From assembly GCA_036821185.1 (NCBI GenBank), contig DAISKD010000003.1, positions 124,001-188,000 on the forward strand: a stretch of 64,000 bases of DNA, given 5' to 3'. Shown one piece after another: positions 24,383-33,167 of the stretch. Position 1 is the stretch's first letter. Every line of letters starts with the position of its first letter. The notes beneath the pieces were generated by a model that did not search any database, had not been told where the DNA came from, and worked only from the letters and a program-made list of their open reading frames with translations. The position numbers and the translations under genes were made by a program. Source of the DNA: CALJTV01 sp036821185. GTDB taxonomy: Bacteria > Chloroflexota > Dehalococcoidia > GIF9 > UBA5629.

Positions 24383-25720
24383 CTAGAGGATGGGTAGATA
24401 ATTTTTCAGCTCGTAGTCGGTCACATAGGTGCGGTATCTGTCCCATTCCACCTTTTTGTTCTGGATAAAGTTATTGAAGGCATGTTCGCCAAGGGCTTCT
24501 TTGACTAGCTGGCTTTTTTCGGTAAGGACGATGGCCTCGTAAAGGCTACCGGGAAGCGTCTTGATGCCCTTGCGCTTCCGCTCCTCGGGTCCCATCTCGA
24601 AGACATTGTCCTCAGTGGGTGGTGGGAGTTTATAGCCTTTCTCTATACCTTCAAGCCCAGCGGCGAGGATCACGGCGAATGCCAGGTACGGATTGCAGGC
24701 GGGGTCTGGCGACCTGAGCTCTATTCTGGTGGCGACTTCCTTGCCCGGTTTATATTCAGGGAGTCTTATCAGGTCAGCTCGGTTCCTGCGTGCCCAGGTA
24801 ATGTAGCAGGGGGCCTCATAGCCGGGGACCAGCCGCTTGTAGGAATTCACCCACTGGTTACAGATGGAAGTTATTTCGGCGATGTGCCGCAATAGTCCAG
24901 CCATGAAGCGTCTACCGACCTCGGAGAGGTGATAGGGGGCATCCTTATCGAAGAAAGCGTTGCGGTCACCTTTAAAAAGGGACATATGCACGTGCATACC
25001 GCTGCCGTTGACACCGTAGACGGGCTTGGGCATGAAAGAGGCGTAGACTCCATACTTCTGTGCCACCTGCTTGACCACCAGCCGGTAGGTCATCACATTG
25101 TCCGCCATAGTGAGGGCATCGGTGTAATGCAAGTCTATCTCATGCTGGCTGGGGGCGACCTCGTGATGGCTGTATTCCACCTTTATACCCATTTCTTCCA
25201 GCACGAGGATAGTCTCACGCCGGATATCGGAGGCAATTTCGGGCGGTGTCAGATCGAAATAGCCGCCGAGGTCAACGAATTCTGTTTGCCCTGAGTTCTT
25301 GAAGTAGAAGTATTCCAATTCGGGACCGACGTTGAAGGTGTACCCCATATCAGCCGCCCGCTTCAAGTTTCGCTTCAGGATGTAACGGGGGTCGCCTTCG
25401 AACGGCTGTCCACCGGGCCAATATATATCGCAGAACATCCTGGCCACACCGTGCTCTTTGGGGCGCCAGGGGATGGTCTGGAAGGTGTTTGGGTCTGGCA
25501 TGGCGATCATATCGCTTTCGTCCACCCTGGCGAAGCCCAGGATAGATGAGCCGTCAAACCCCATGCCTTCGGTGAGTGCCTCTTCGAGCTGGTCAGCGGT
25601 TATCGAAAAGCTCTTGAGAAAGCCGAGTATGTCGGCGAACCACAGTCGGATGAACTTGATGTTTTCCTCTTTTACCTTCCTGAGCACATATTCTTTAGCT
25701 TCGTCCAGTCTCTTAGCCAC
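24383..25720 (-). CDS. glnA: Glutamine synthetase, type I
   Basis: A 445-residue enzyme making glutamine from glutamate, ammonia and ATP in the cytoplasm. Signature segments: GFDGSSILGFARVDESD, YFYFKNSGQTEF-type active-site region, the HHEVAPSQHEIDL metal-binding stretch, NGSGMHVHMSL, and the C-terminal RIELRSPDPACNPYLAFAVIL. The length and C-terminus are those of the short GSI-alpha form, which lacks the adenylylation insert, so control is probably by feedback or transcription. The start is GTG at 25720 with aggag about 9 nt upstream. It is alone on the minus strand and has its own promoter. Confidence 0.97.
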   Translation of the reverse strand: MAKRLDEAKEYVLRKVKEENIKFIRLWFADILGFLKSFSITADQLEEALTEGMGFDGSSILGFARVDESDMIAMPDPNTFQTIPWRPKEHGVARMFCDIYWPGGQPFEGDPRYILKRNLKRAADMGYTFNVGPELEYFYFKNSGQTEFVDLGGYFDLTPPEIASDIRRETILVLEEMGIKVEYSHHEVAPSQHEIDLHYTDALTMADNVMTYRLVVKQVAQKYGVYASFMPKPVYGVNGSGMHVHMSLFKGDRNAFFDKDAPYHLSEVGRRFMAGLLRHIAEITSICNQWVNSYKRLVPGYEAPCYITWARRNRADLIRLPEYKPGKEVATRIELRSPDPACNPYLAFAVILAAGLEGIEKGYKLPPPTEDNVFEMGPEERKRKGIKTLPGSLYEAIVLTEKSQLVKEALGEHAFNNFIQNKKVEWDRYRTYVTDYELKNYLPIL

Positions 25721-25765
25721 GTTTTTCCTCTCCTTCCAGTGTGGTTTGGCTGATATTATGATGAA

Positions 25766-25794
25766 AGTATATGGGAGTCTGCGTTTTTATTCAA
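25766..25794 (-). promoter_or_regulatory. glnA promoter
   Basis: On the minus strand: TTGAAT (25789-25794), a 17-bp spacer and TATACT (25766-25771), about 45 bp ahead of the GTG start. It is back to back with the tRNA-Val promoter. Confidence 0.6.
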
Positions 25795-25802
25795 GGGCCG
25801 CG

Positions 25803-25832
25803 TTGACGCTGGTGCTGGCGTACTGATAAAAT
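25803..25832 (+). promoter_or_regulatory. tRNA-Val promoter
   Basis: TTGACG (25803-25808), an 18-bp spacer and TAAAAT (25827-25832) with an extended TGA before the -10. The predicted start is within a few bases of the mature tRNA 5' end at 25841. Confidence 0.6.
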
Positions 25833-25840
25833 CCCCTTGT

Positions 25841-25916
25841 GGGCGGTTAGCTCAGCGGTTAGAGCGCTGCGTTGACATCGCAGAGGTCACTGGTTCAAGT
25901 CCAGTACCGCCCACCA
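25841..25916 (+). tRNA. tRNA-Val (anticodon GAC)
   Basis: A 76-nt cloverleaf: acceptor GGGCGGT pairs with ACCGCCC, the D arm follows (TAGCTCAGCGGTTAGAGC), anticodon stem CTGCG/CGCAG encloses the loop TTGACAT with anticodon GAC, and the T arm is ACTGG-TTCAAGT-CCAGT. The discriminator A and the 3' CCA are encoded (25913-25916). It reads GUC and GUU valine codons. Confidence 0.97.
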
Positions 25917-26285
25917 CTCTTTTTACGGAAGAAGGGTAGCTTTTGGTGTTTTCCGGGCCTGTCTGGGGCGTGGCAGTAAGTGCAGCACATTTAGAAAAAT
26001 CAGGACGTTGCCGGTACAGTGGATGGGATTACTTTCAGGTATTTGGGTTAGAGGTCGCAGAAGCTGACCGGTTGCTGAAAGTCTATCATGTTTAAGTTCC
26101 CCAACGGCATCCTCAGCAATAGGCTTTGCTGAAGCTGGCTCAGGTGAGGTTGCCACCAGTTGCTTACGCATAAGCCTGCCTTGAATGCATCCTTCATAGC
26201 CTCTATAGCTTTAAGTAGTCCTTGTTAAAGATCGAGGTGTTTATGTTTCTTGGCGTATTTCTGTGTATATAGCAGGTTGGGGGTA
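25917..26285. other. Non-coding stretch after tRNA-Val
   Basis: About 370 bp with no credible gene. Open frames here have no ribosome site and no recognisable product. No second tRNA is visible. The only element I support is the promoter at the right end for the Yip1-like gene. Confidence 0.5.
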
Positions 26286-26314
26286 TTGGGCGACCTGTCT
26301 GTATCTGGTATACT
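26286..26314 (+). promoter_or_regulatory. Promoter of the Yip1-like membrane protein gene
   Basis: TTGGGC (26286-26291), a 17-bp spacer and TATACT (26309-26314) with an extended TGG element, 30 bp before the GTG start at 26345. Confidence 0.5.
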
Positions 26315-26344
26315 GGGAGAAATTTGGAGCAAAGGAGGGCATAA

Positions 26345-26908
26345 GTGGAAAGTTCAAGTTCTTTGGTGACCAGGATGCTGCGCGCTTCCAAGCTGGAGGT
26401 GGCGCTATATGAGGAGGTAGAAGCTGATACCAAGGCTACCTCCCAGGCATTGATAGCCGTGGTGATAGTAAGCCTGGCGACAGCGATCGGCAGTGGTATC
26501 GGTGCTCTGGGTGCCAGGGGTGCGCTCGGTTTCTTATGGGGACTGGTAGGGGGACTGATCGCCTCTTTGATAGGCTGGCTAGCCTGGTCGTACTTGACAT
26601 ACATCTTAGGCACTACGGTGCTTAAGGGGCCGAATACCTCGGCAAGGTGGGGCGAGCTGCTAAGGACTATTGGTTTTGCACATTCCCCGGGTGTGCTCCG
26701 CATTTTCTCATTCATTCCTTTCATCGGTGGTATAATCTCGTTTGCTGCTACCATCTGGTTTCTGGTCGCCGGCGTGGTGGCGGTGAGACAGGCGCTGGAT
26801 GTGTCCACCGGGCGGGCGCTGGCGGTGTGCATTGTGGGCTGGTTGGTCTACTTTATAATTATGATACTGTTCAGCATCTTGCTTTTGGGCGCTAAGGGGC
26901 TGTTTTAA
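26345..26908 (+). CDS. Yip1-family integral membrane protein
   Basis: 187 residues, GTG start at 26345 with a near-perfect aaaggaggg site. The N-terminal amphipathic segment (RMLRASKLEVALYEEVEADTK) is followed by about five hydrophobic helices rich in Gly and Ala. The pattern (an early membrane hairpin, then a PxxxRxxxFIPFIGGIxxFxxxIWFLVAGVVAVRQAL-type stretch) is that of bacterial Yip1-domain proteins. These have no firm biochemical role. The next gene, a small two-helix membrane protein, may be co-transcribed (148-bp gap). Confidence 0.75.
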   Translation: MESSSSLVTRMLRASKLEVALYEEVEADTKATSQALIAVVIVSLATAIGSGIGALGARGALGFLWGLVGGLIASLIGWLAWSYLTYILGTTVLKGPNTSARWGELLRTIGFAHSPGVLRIFSFIPFIGGIISFAATIWFLVAGVVAVRQALDVSTGRALAVCIVGWLVYFIIMILFSILLLGAKGLF

Positions 26909-27056
26909 GCCCAGTGGGGTGAGTTCATTCTGGGATCTGGTGGCCATGTCGAAGTCCGATGTGCTGCCCTTCGACATCACACTGCTGTCGTTCAGCCGAG
27001 TTTTGCTGGCATTTGAACAAGCCGGCAACTAATGAAAGTGGAAAGGAGGCTAGGAA

Positions 27057-27371
27057 ATGAAGTTAGGGAAGCAGCAAGGGATAGCGATTTTGGTTTTCGG
27101 GCTTATTCTGTTAACCGGTGGCATCCTGGTGTTGGTGTTTGTACCTTCATGGGGTGGGTGGATAGCTGATTATCCCTCGAAGATATCCAGCATGACGCTC
27201 CCACCGCAGGTGGCGCCCATTGCGCAGGGCATGACCGGGATTTTTGGTCCTTTGCTCGAGCGGGTCGGCGGCTATATAAAAGCGGTGGGGTACTTTGTGG
27301 GCAGTTTGTTGACCATCGTCTCACTAGGCGTTACCGCCGCCGGTGCGATGGTGATTAGAGCCACCAGTTGA
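27057..27371 (+). CDS. Small hypothetical membrane protein, 104 residues
   Basis: ATG 27057 has a strong aaaggagg site. Two hydrophobic helices are visible: residues ~7-30 (GIAILVFGLILLTGGILVLV) and ~75-100 (AVGYFVGSLLTIVSLGVTAA), separated by an extracytoplasmic-looking segment with WGGWIADYPSKISSM. No family recognised. It follows the Yip1-like gene and ends next to a hairpin shared with the convergent MFS gene. Confidence 0.65.
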   Translation: MKLGKQQGIAILVFGLILLTGGILVLVFVPSWGGWIADYPSKISSMTLPPQVAPIAQGMTGIFGPLLERVGGYIKAVGYFVGSLLTIVSLGVTAAGAMVIRATS

Positions 27372-27384
27372 ACAACTAATAGCG

Positions 27385-27402
27385 GCCCGGTTTGAGCTGG
27401 GC
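27385..27402. terminator. Possible bidirectional terminator hairpin between convergent genes
   Basis: GCCCGG (27385-27390) and CTGGGC (27397-27402) form a 6-bp stem including one G-T pair with the loop TTTGAG. It sits between the small membrane protein stop and the convergent MFS gene stop. The T tract (TATTT) is poor, so the call is tentative. Confidence 0.4.
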
Positions 27403-28493
27403 TATTTAGATCGCGGTATTGCCATTCCCAGTCCGGCGAGGGAAAGGGCGGCAGAGAGGAGCATCAGTGGTTGGTATCCCCAGAGCTGGGCTACCAGCCC
27501 ACCGAGGAAGGGCCCTACGGCACCGGACATGCTGATGGTGGAGAATAGGATGCCAGTGGAGGTTGCCCTTTCCTCATTGTTCCTGAGCAGGAGTAGAAGC
27601 GCACCCACATAGAGGCACGACCATGAGCATGCCAGAAGTGCCTGTACCGGGATGAGCTGGAGATAGTGGGTGGACAAGCTGTAGGAGAGGAAGACAAGCG
27701 CTGAGAGGGCGAACCCGGTGATGAAGAGACGTGCCTCTTTGAATTTTTCTACAAACATCATGGCGATGAACTGCCCACCGGTGTTAATGCTTGAAAGAAT
27801 GGCTATCCAGGGCTTGCTGGCACCGAGGCTGGCAAAAAATAGGGGTAGGACGACCCAAGCCATATTGGCGCCTGTATGGCGCAGAAAGAAGGGTATGTAT
27901 ATACGGGTGTTGCGTCGGAATACATCCACGGTGACCGGTTCCAGTGGGACGCGGTTTTCGTGTTCTTTGAGAAAAAGCGAGGTGAGGAATCCCAGGGTGC
28001 AGGAGGCAGCGCTGAGGAGGAACAGTTTGTAGTAGCTGGGGATGAAGATGGCTATGATGGCACCGAGGAGCCAGCCCAGGGAGCCGAAGGAAGCAAATCT
28101 GCCGGTGCTGCCGCCGGATTCGAAGTTATATGCCATGAGCGCAGCGGCTGAGATGCCCAGACATAGTCCCACCACAGCCCTGATGCCCATCAGCGAAACA
28201 GGGCTGTTTGCCATTGCCTGTGCTGCCAACGCCATTATAGCCAACCCCAACCCCAGACGGACATAGAGCACCCTCCCTTTCCTGTCGGACCGATGACCGA
28301 AGAACCATGATGAGGCTGCATAGGCGATGCCGTAGGCGCCACCGATTACCCCGATATCGAGCCTGGAAGCACCGATATCCTGGGCGAATAGGGGCAAGAA
28401 GATGACCGAGGTCTCTATGGCACAGTTGGTGAATACAGCGATAAGGCTGGACGCCAGCGGGGACAAAGATGGGGGCAGACTATATGTCCTCAT
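27402..28493 (-). CDS. Major facilitator superfamily transporter
   Basis: A 363-residue membrane protein with about 12 helices. The MFS loop 2-3 motif is present as WFFGHRSDRKGRVLYVRLG, and the repeat continues in the second half (NTGGQFIAMMFVEKFKEARL). The short N-terminus (RTYSLPPSLSPLASSLIAVF) fits ATG 28493; a TTG at 28532 would add 13 residues, and neither has a clear ribosome site. Substrate unknown; the closest general type is the drug/sugar exporter-like subgroup. It is the gene downstream of the fatty-acid operon, separated by 129 bp, and may be transcribed separately. Confidence 0.85.
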   Translation of the reverse strand: MRTYSLPPSLSPLASSLIAVFTNCAIETSVIFLPLFAQDIGASRLDIGVIGGAYGIAYAASSWFFGHRSDRKGRVLYVRLGLGLAIMALAAQAMANSPVSLMGIRAVVGLCLGISAAALMAYNFESGGSTGRFASFGSLGWLLGAIIAIFIPSYYKLFLLSAASCTLGFLTSLFLKEHENRVPLEPVTVDVFRRNTRIYIPFFLRHTGANMAWVVLPLFFASLGASKPWIAILSSINTGGQFIAMMFVEKFKEARLFITGFALSALVFLSYSLSTHYLQLIPVQALLACSWSCLYVGALLLLLRNNEERATSTGILFSTISMSGAVGPFLGGLVAQLWGYQPLMLLSAALSLAGLGMAIPRSK

Positions 28494-28622
28494 GGCGTAA
28501 TATGATACACCGTGACGGGTGGCACATTCCAATGCGTGAGGAGATGGCTATGTGAGGGGATGGTGTCCGGTTGGACCGAAGCTGCTTTTTACGGCGGTGG
28601 AGGGAAAAGCCTTGTGAAAGAC

Positions 28623-30230
28623 TTATTCCACCGAGATGATGTAATCGTAGTCGGTCTGTCTACCTTCGGTGGTGCCGATTTCCACATTCGGATAGTGTTC
28701 TGCGATTTTTGCCTTAAGATGCCCCGCCTGGGAAGCGGTAATCGTTTTCCCGTAGTATATGGTTATTATACTTGCCTGGTGCATGTCCAGGAGGCTGAGC
28801 AGACTGAGGACGACGTCCTCGTAGCTTTCTCCGCTTAATTGCCTGTTACCGTTCAGCCATCCCGTTATTTGATATTTCATGGCCACACTTTGGTCTGTGC
28901 TTTCAGAGCTTTCGACCTCTATGGTGTGCACCGTGCCCAGCGCCTGGTGCATTGCCTGGACGTTAGCCTCGTAAGGACTTTCCGGTACGAACTCTATCAT
29001 GGCAGCTATCCCCTGTGGGATGTTCTTCGTTGGTATCACGGTCACCGATTTTTTCGTCAACGGTGGCACTGTGAGCGCGGTCTCTAGGACTTTTCTGTGG
29101 TTGGGCAGGATGACCACCTTGTCGATGGGCAGTTCCTCCACTATGCGCAAGATTTCCAGTGCACTGAGGCTGTCTATCTGCTCCGGCTGGATCACCGCGG
29201 CAGCGTTCAGGTCGGTGAAGACCCTGCTTAAACCATCGCCAGTACTTATTGCTACCACAGCACAGTCGAATATATGCATTCTCTCGCGGTTCATCAGTAG
29301 GAATGTCTGGTGCTGCTCGTCCATGTTGTTGATATCTATGTTGGTGAGTTTGCCAAAGCTTGAGGCAACTCTAATGACCTCCTGTGGCTCCAGCGTGTGT
29401 ATATGGACCTTGGTGGTCTCCGGCTCTCCGACGACGAGCAAGGAGGTGCCCAAGCTTTCCAGAGCTGTCCTTACCTCTTCTAGACTGACGCCGCAGTCCT
29501 TAATGATGAACTGAGTGCAGTACCCGTACGCCGTTTCGACCGTGGTGCTGGGGGTGATCCTGGGCAGCTGTGTTGAGAGCAGCAGTGGCACCTGGTGGTC
29601 CAGTCCCCCTTTCAGGTGCAGCAGTGCCCCTTCGAGAAACGTGTATAGTCCATGGCCTCCGGCGTCGAGTACACCCGCTTCTCTCAGTTCGTTCAGCAGG
29701 TTAGGGGTGTTGGCCACTGACTCACGGGCAGCCAGGACGGCGGCTTCGAGGACAGATGTCGGGTCGGGGTCATCGTCTGATGCTCTGGAGATAGCCGCCC
29801 TGGCGGCATCCTTGATGACGGTGAGGATGGTCCCTTCTACAGGGTTGGTCAGCGCTTTGTAGGCTACCTCGGCAGCTTTTTGCAATGCGAGCGCCAGCTC
29901 AGCGGCACCGATGGTGTCCTTGTCCTTGAGGGCTTCAGAGAAGCCCCTCCATATCTGTGACAGGATGACACCGCTGTTCCCTCTGGCTCCCATGAGGGCC
30001 CCGCGGGCGAGAGCGACCACAACTGCGGATACCTGGTTGGTATCGGTCAGTCTCTTCGCCTCCTCTATGCTAGAGTAGAGGGTAAGAAACATATTAGTAC
30101 CACAGTCGCCATCGGGAACGGGGTAAACGTTCATGGCGTTGATCTCAGGCACTATTTTTTCCAGCCACTGAGTACCGGCGATGGTCATCGCCAGTATGTC
30201 ATTTCCGTCGAGATGGCGCCTGTTTACCAT
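28623..30230 (-). CDS. fakA: FakA-like fatty acid kinase (DhaL/DAK2 domain protein)
   Basis: 535 residues, the usual length of the DAK2/YloV family. The N-terminal DhaL kinase domain has NVYPVPDGDCGTNM (Mg-ADP-binding aspartates), GARGNSGVILSQIWRG and DAGGHGLYTFLEGAL. The middle and C-terminal domains follow, including SFGKLTNIDINNMDEQH and the terminal EIGTTEGRQTDYDYIISVE. In Firmicutes, FakA phosphorylates fatty acids held by a DegV-type FakB, giving acyl-phosphate for PlsX/PlsY. Here a degV gene lies 29 bp upstream and plsX further up the same operon, which supports that role. The GDC in place of the usual GDT is a small deviation. Confidence 0.88.
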   Translation of the reverse strand: MVNRRHLDGNDILAMTIAGTQWLEKIVPEINAMNVYPVPDGDCGTNMFLTLYSSIEEAKRLTDTNQVSAVVVALARGALMGARGNSGVILSQIWRGFSEALKDKDTIGAAELALALQKAAEVAYKALTNPVEGTILTVIKDAARAAISRASDDDPDPTSVLEAAVLAARESVANTPNLLNELREAGVLDAGGHGLYTFLEGALLHLKGGLDHQVPLLLSTQLPRITPSTTVETAYGYCTQFIIKDCGVSLEEVRTALESLGTSLLVVGEPETTKVHIHTLEPQEVIRVASSFGKLTNIDINNMDEQHQTFLLMNRERMHIFDCAVVAISTGDGLSRVFTDLNAAAVIQPEQIDSLSALEILRIVEELPIDKVVILPNHRKVLETALTVPPLTKKSVTVIPTKNIPQGIAAMIEFVPESPYEANVQAMHQALGTVHTIEVESSESTDQSVAMKYQITGWLNGNRQLSGESYEDVVLSLLSLLDMHQASIITIYYGKTITASQAGHLKAKIAEHYPNVEIGTTEGRQTDYDYIISVE

Positions 30231-30259
30231 TGCACATTTGCCGTTTTATCTGGAGCGTT

Positions 30260-31111
30260 TCAGACGTAGAAAGAGACAGCGAACACTGGACCTGTATGGC
30301 CGGACATCACCGGAGTATAAGGGGTCATATAATGTTCCACACAGTTGAACCTGCTAAGGACCATCTGTTCCAATTGCTTGCCGTCTTCGATGGAATTTGT
30401 GTAGTGGACGATGACATGCAGTGGCTGGTCTGGCTTGACGTATTCTGAGACCAGTTCCACGAGCCTTTCCATGGACTTTTCCTTCCCCCGTGCCCTGCCC
30501 AGGTTTTCCACCAGCCCGGTGTTATTGACCATGCCTATGATAGGTCTGACGTGCATAAGTTCACCGAGGTATGCCGTCTTTGGAGCCCTGCCGCTCTTTA
30601 TCAGGTATTTCAATGTTTCTAGGGCACAGGCGAATTTGACGCGAGCTATCATGTTGTTGGCGGTGCTGACAACTTCCTTGAGTGACTTTCCGGCGGCAGC
30701 AGCGCGGGCCATTTCCAAAACAATGAACCCTTGTGCGCCAGCGGCAGTGCGGCTGTCAATGATCTCGATGTTCTTTCCGGGGTTATCTCTAAGAAAGAGC
30801 TCTCGCGCTTGGCACGCTGCTTCATAGGTGGCGCTGAGTGCCTTTGACACAAAGACGCAGGCGATGTCGTCGGTTTTCTTGCTAAGATTGCTGAAAATGT
30901 TGGTAAACTCGTGAAGCGCCGGGGCGCCGGTCTTGAATTCCTTTATCTCATCGAACATTTTCCAGAACTCGTCGGGACCTATGTCGACCTGGTCGCGGTA
31001 CGGTTTACCGTTGATGGTGAGCGACATAGGCACAATGCTGATGTCATATTCCTTGACCAGGTTGTCTGGCAGGCAGCAGACAGTGTCGGTGACGAGGTGT
31101 ACTTTTCCCAT
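30260..31111 (-). CDS. fakB: DegV family fatty-acid-binding protein (FakB-like)
   Basis: 283 residues, the size of DegV proteins. It starts KVHLVTDTVCCLPDNLVKEYDISIVPMSLTINGKPYRD, the standard DegV opening with the D-T/S motif that binds the lipid carboxylate. KTGAPALHEF and FVSKALSATYEAA follow, then IDSRTAAGAQGFIVLEMARAAAAGKSL and RPIIGMVNNTGLV. It should bind a fatty acid and present it to FakA, encoded next. Its position inside a fatty-acid synthesis operon links lipid scavenging or turnover with synthesis. A second DegV gene lies in the divergent operon (37236-38105). Confidence 0.88.
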   Translation of the reverse strand: MGKVHLVTDTVCCLPDNLVKEYDISIVPMSLTINGKPYRDQVDIGPDEFWKMFDEIKEFKTGAPALHEFTNIFSNLSKKTDDIACVFVSKALSATYEAACQARELFLRDNPGKNIEIIDSRTAAGAQGFIVLEMARAAAAGKSLKEVVSTANNMIARVKFACALETLKYLIKSGRAPKTAYLGELMHVRPIIGMVNNTGLVENLGRARGKEKSMERLVELVSEYVKPDQPLHVIVHYTNSIEDGKQLEQMVLSRFNCVEHYMTPYTPVMSGHTGPVFAVSFYV

Positions 31112-31153
31112 AGCTTTTACCTCCTATTTTTGTTGCCTTTGGTCAATTTGCTT

Positions 31154-31900
31154 TCAGATCAGACCTCCATCCACGCCGATGATTTGGGCAGTAATGTATG
31201 AGGCCTGTTCACTGACGAGAAAGGCCACCAGGTTAGCCACATCTTCCGGGGCACCAAAGCGCTTCAGTGGAATACGGCTGAGGACAAAGTCTTTTGTCTC
31301 CTGCGGTAGTTTGTCGGTCATATCGGTGACGATAAACCCCGGGGCGATGGCATTGACGGTGATGTTTAGTGCCCCCACCTCACGGGCAATGCTTTTGGTG
31401 AAGGCAATTATCCCTGCTTTGGCTGCGGAATAGTTGGACTGGCCGGCATTGCCGAGGAGCCCTGCCGGTGATGCTATGTTGATGATGCGTCCCCAGGACT
31501 GCTCTATCATGGAACGCAGCGCCTGCTTGGTACAGAGATAGACCCCGCGTAAGTCGGTGTTGATGACGGCATCCCAGTCGTTGTCCGTCATCCTGAGAAG
31601 GAAGGTGTCCCTGGTGATGCCGGCATTGTTGACCAGGATGTCGACCTTTCCCAATTCTTTTTTGACCTCGCTGAACATGGTCTTAACCGCCGTGCCGTCG
31701 GAGACATCGGCCTTCTTGAGCAGTGCTATGCCGCCGATTGCGGAGATATCGTTCAGTACTTGCTGTGCTTTCTCGTCTTGCTGGAGGTAGTTGATGACCA
31801 CCTTTGCCCCCAGGGCGGCAAGTCTAATGGCGATGGCCTTTCCTATGCCGCGGGAAGCCCCGGTTATCAGGGCGACCTTGCCCTCAAGTTCCTTTGTCAT
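31154..31900 (-). CDS. fabG: 3-oxoacyl-[acyl-carrier-protein] reductase
   Basis: A 248-residue classical SDR reducing 3-oxoacyl-ACP with NADPH. Visible: the Rossmann motif TGASRGIGKAIA, NNAGITRD, the catalytic region INIASPAGLLGNAGQSNYSAAKAG (Tyr-x3-Lys) and IAPGFIVTDMTDKLP. The DGG near the C-terminus is typical. The usual serine of the triad is in the ASPAG segment. It lies 3 bp after fabF and 42 bp before the degV gene within one operon. Confidence 0.94.
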   Translation of the reverse strand: MTKELEGKVALITGASRGIGKAIAIRLAALGAKVVINYLQQDEKAQQVLNDISAIGGIALLKKADVSDGTAVKTMFSEVKKELGKVDILVNNAGITRDTFLLRMTDNDWDAVINTDLRGVYLCTKQALRSMIEQSWGRIINIASPAGLLGNAGQSNYSAAKAGIIAFTKSIAREVGALNITVNAIAPGFIVTDMTDKLPQETKDFVLSRIPLKRFGAPEDVANLVAFLVSEQASYITAQIIGVDGGLI

Positions 31901-31903
31901 TTT

Positions 31904-33157
31904 CTAGTCCTGTCCTTCAAATTTCTTAAACACTAAGCAGCAGTTTTGCCCGCCCATACCAAAGGAGTTTGACAGGCAGATGTTGACCGTCTGGCAGCGC
32001 GCCCTGTTGGGGACATAGTCCAAGTCGCACTCGGGGTCAGGTGTCTCGAGGTTGATGGTCGGTGGGATGATGCCTTTGACTATCGTCATTACACTCGCTA
32101 TGGCCTCGATGGCGCCGGCGGCGCAAGCCAGATGGCCTATCATGGACTTGATGGAGCTTACGGGCACACGGTAAGCCGATTCGCCAAATACTATTTTGAT
32201 GGCTTTGGTCTCGGCAGCGTCATTAAGCTTGGTACCTGTACCGTGGGCGTTTATGTAGTCGACCTGCTGCGGGGCTATACCGGCGCTGTCAAGGGCAGCC
32301 CTGATGGCTATGGCTTCGACGTTGGGGTCAGGTGCTGTGTCGTTATAAGCATCGAATGACCATCCGGCCCCGGCGAGCTCAGCCAGTATGGGAGCACCCC
32401 GTCTCCGGGCATGCTCCAGACTTTCCAGCACCAGGATCGCGGCACCTTCCCCGTAGACGAAGCCGCTGCGATTGAGATCGAAGGGGCGGCTAGCTCGTGA
32501 GGGGTCTGGCTCGCGGGAGAGAGCACCGACGCGGGCTGTGGCTGCGATAGCTGCGGGGTTGATGTTGGCTTCGCTCCCACCGGCGATGATAACATCGGCA
32601 TTGCCCAGCAATATATGGTTCACGGCAAGCCCCAGCACGTCGTTGCCACTGGCGCAGGCGCTATTGATGCTGCTGTTGGGGCCTCTAGCCCCGATGTCCA
32701 ATGCTACTTGAGATGAGACCATGCTTGGTGCCATTTTAGGGATGAGCAGCGGGTCAATGCGGTTTGGTCTGGACCTTATGGTCTCTGCCTCGTCTACGAG
32801 CATAGAGGTCATGCCGCTGGTGGCGATCATCACCCCCACTTTTTCTGCGGCTTCACTATCCATGTGTAGTCTTGCTGTTGCCATCGCCATCTTGGTCGCC
32901 GCTATGGCAAACTGAGTGCAACGACCGGTACGGTCAGCCCTCTTTTCGTCCATGTAGAGGGTGGGGTCAAACCCTTTGACCTCAGCGGCTATCTTCACCG
33001 GGTAGTTGGTGGTATCAAAAAGCGTGATATGCCCGATGCCGGACCTGCCGCTTACCAGCCCGTTCCAGAAGTCCTCGACAGTAAGTCCTAAGGGGGTGAT
33101 GGCCCCCAGCCCGGTGACCACGACCCTGCGCTCTGGCGATGGGTAAGCCAGTCTCAT
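31904..33157 (-). CDS. fabF: 3-oxoacyl-[acyl-carrier-protein] synthase II
   Basis: A 417-residue condensing enzyme for chain elongation. The catalytic cysteine lies in NSACASGNDVLG, with the two histidines in NAHGTGTKLND and SMIGHLACAAGA, and the C-terminal NSFGMGGQN glycine loop. I start it at ATG 33157 (MRLAYPSPERRVVVTGLG), which has gaggga 5 nt upstream and lies 10 bp after the fabL stop; a longer reading to 33202 would overlap fabL and lacks a site. No fabH is present in the window, so initiation must be provided elsewhere or by this enzyme. Confidence 0.95.
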   Translation of the reverse strand: MRLAYPSPERRVVVTGLGAITPLGLTVEDFWNGLVSGRSGIGHITLFDTTNYPVKIAAEVKGFDPTLYMDEKRADRTGRCTQFAIAATKMAMATARLHMDSEAAEKVGVMIATSGMTSMLVDEAETIRSRPNRIDPLLIPKMAPSMVSSQVALDIGARGPNSSINSACASGNDVLGLAVNHILLGNADVIIAGGSEANINPAAIAATARVGALSREPDPSRASRPFDLNRSGFVYGEGAAILVLESLEHARRRGAPILAELAGAGWSFDAYNDTAPDPNVEAIAIRAALDSAGIAPQQVDYINAHGTGTKLNDAAETKAIKIVFGESAYRVPVSSIKSMIGHLACAAGAIEAIASVMTIVKGIIPPTINLETPDPECDLDYVPNRARCQTVNICLSNSFGMGGQNCCLVFKKFEGQD

Positions 33158-33167
33158 ATCGTCCCTC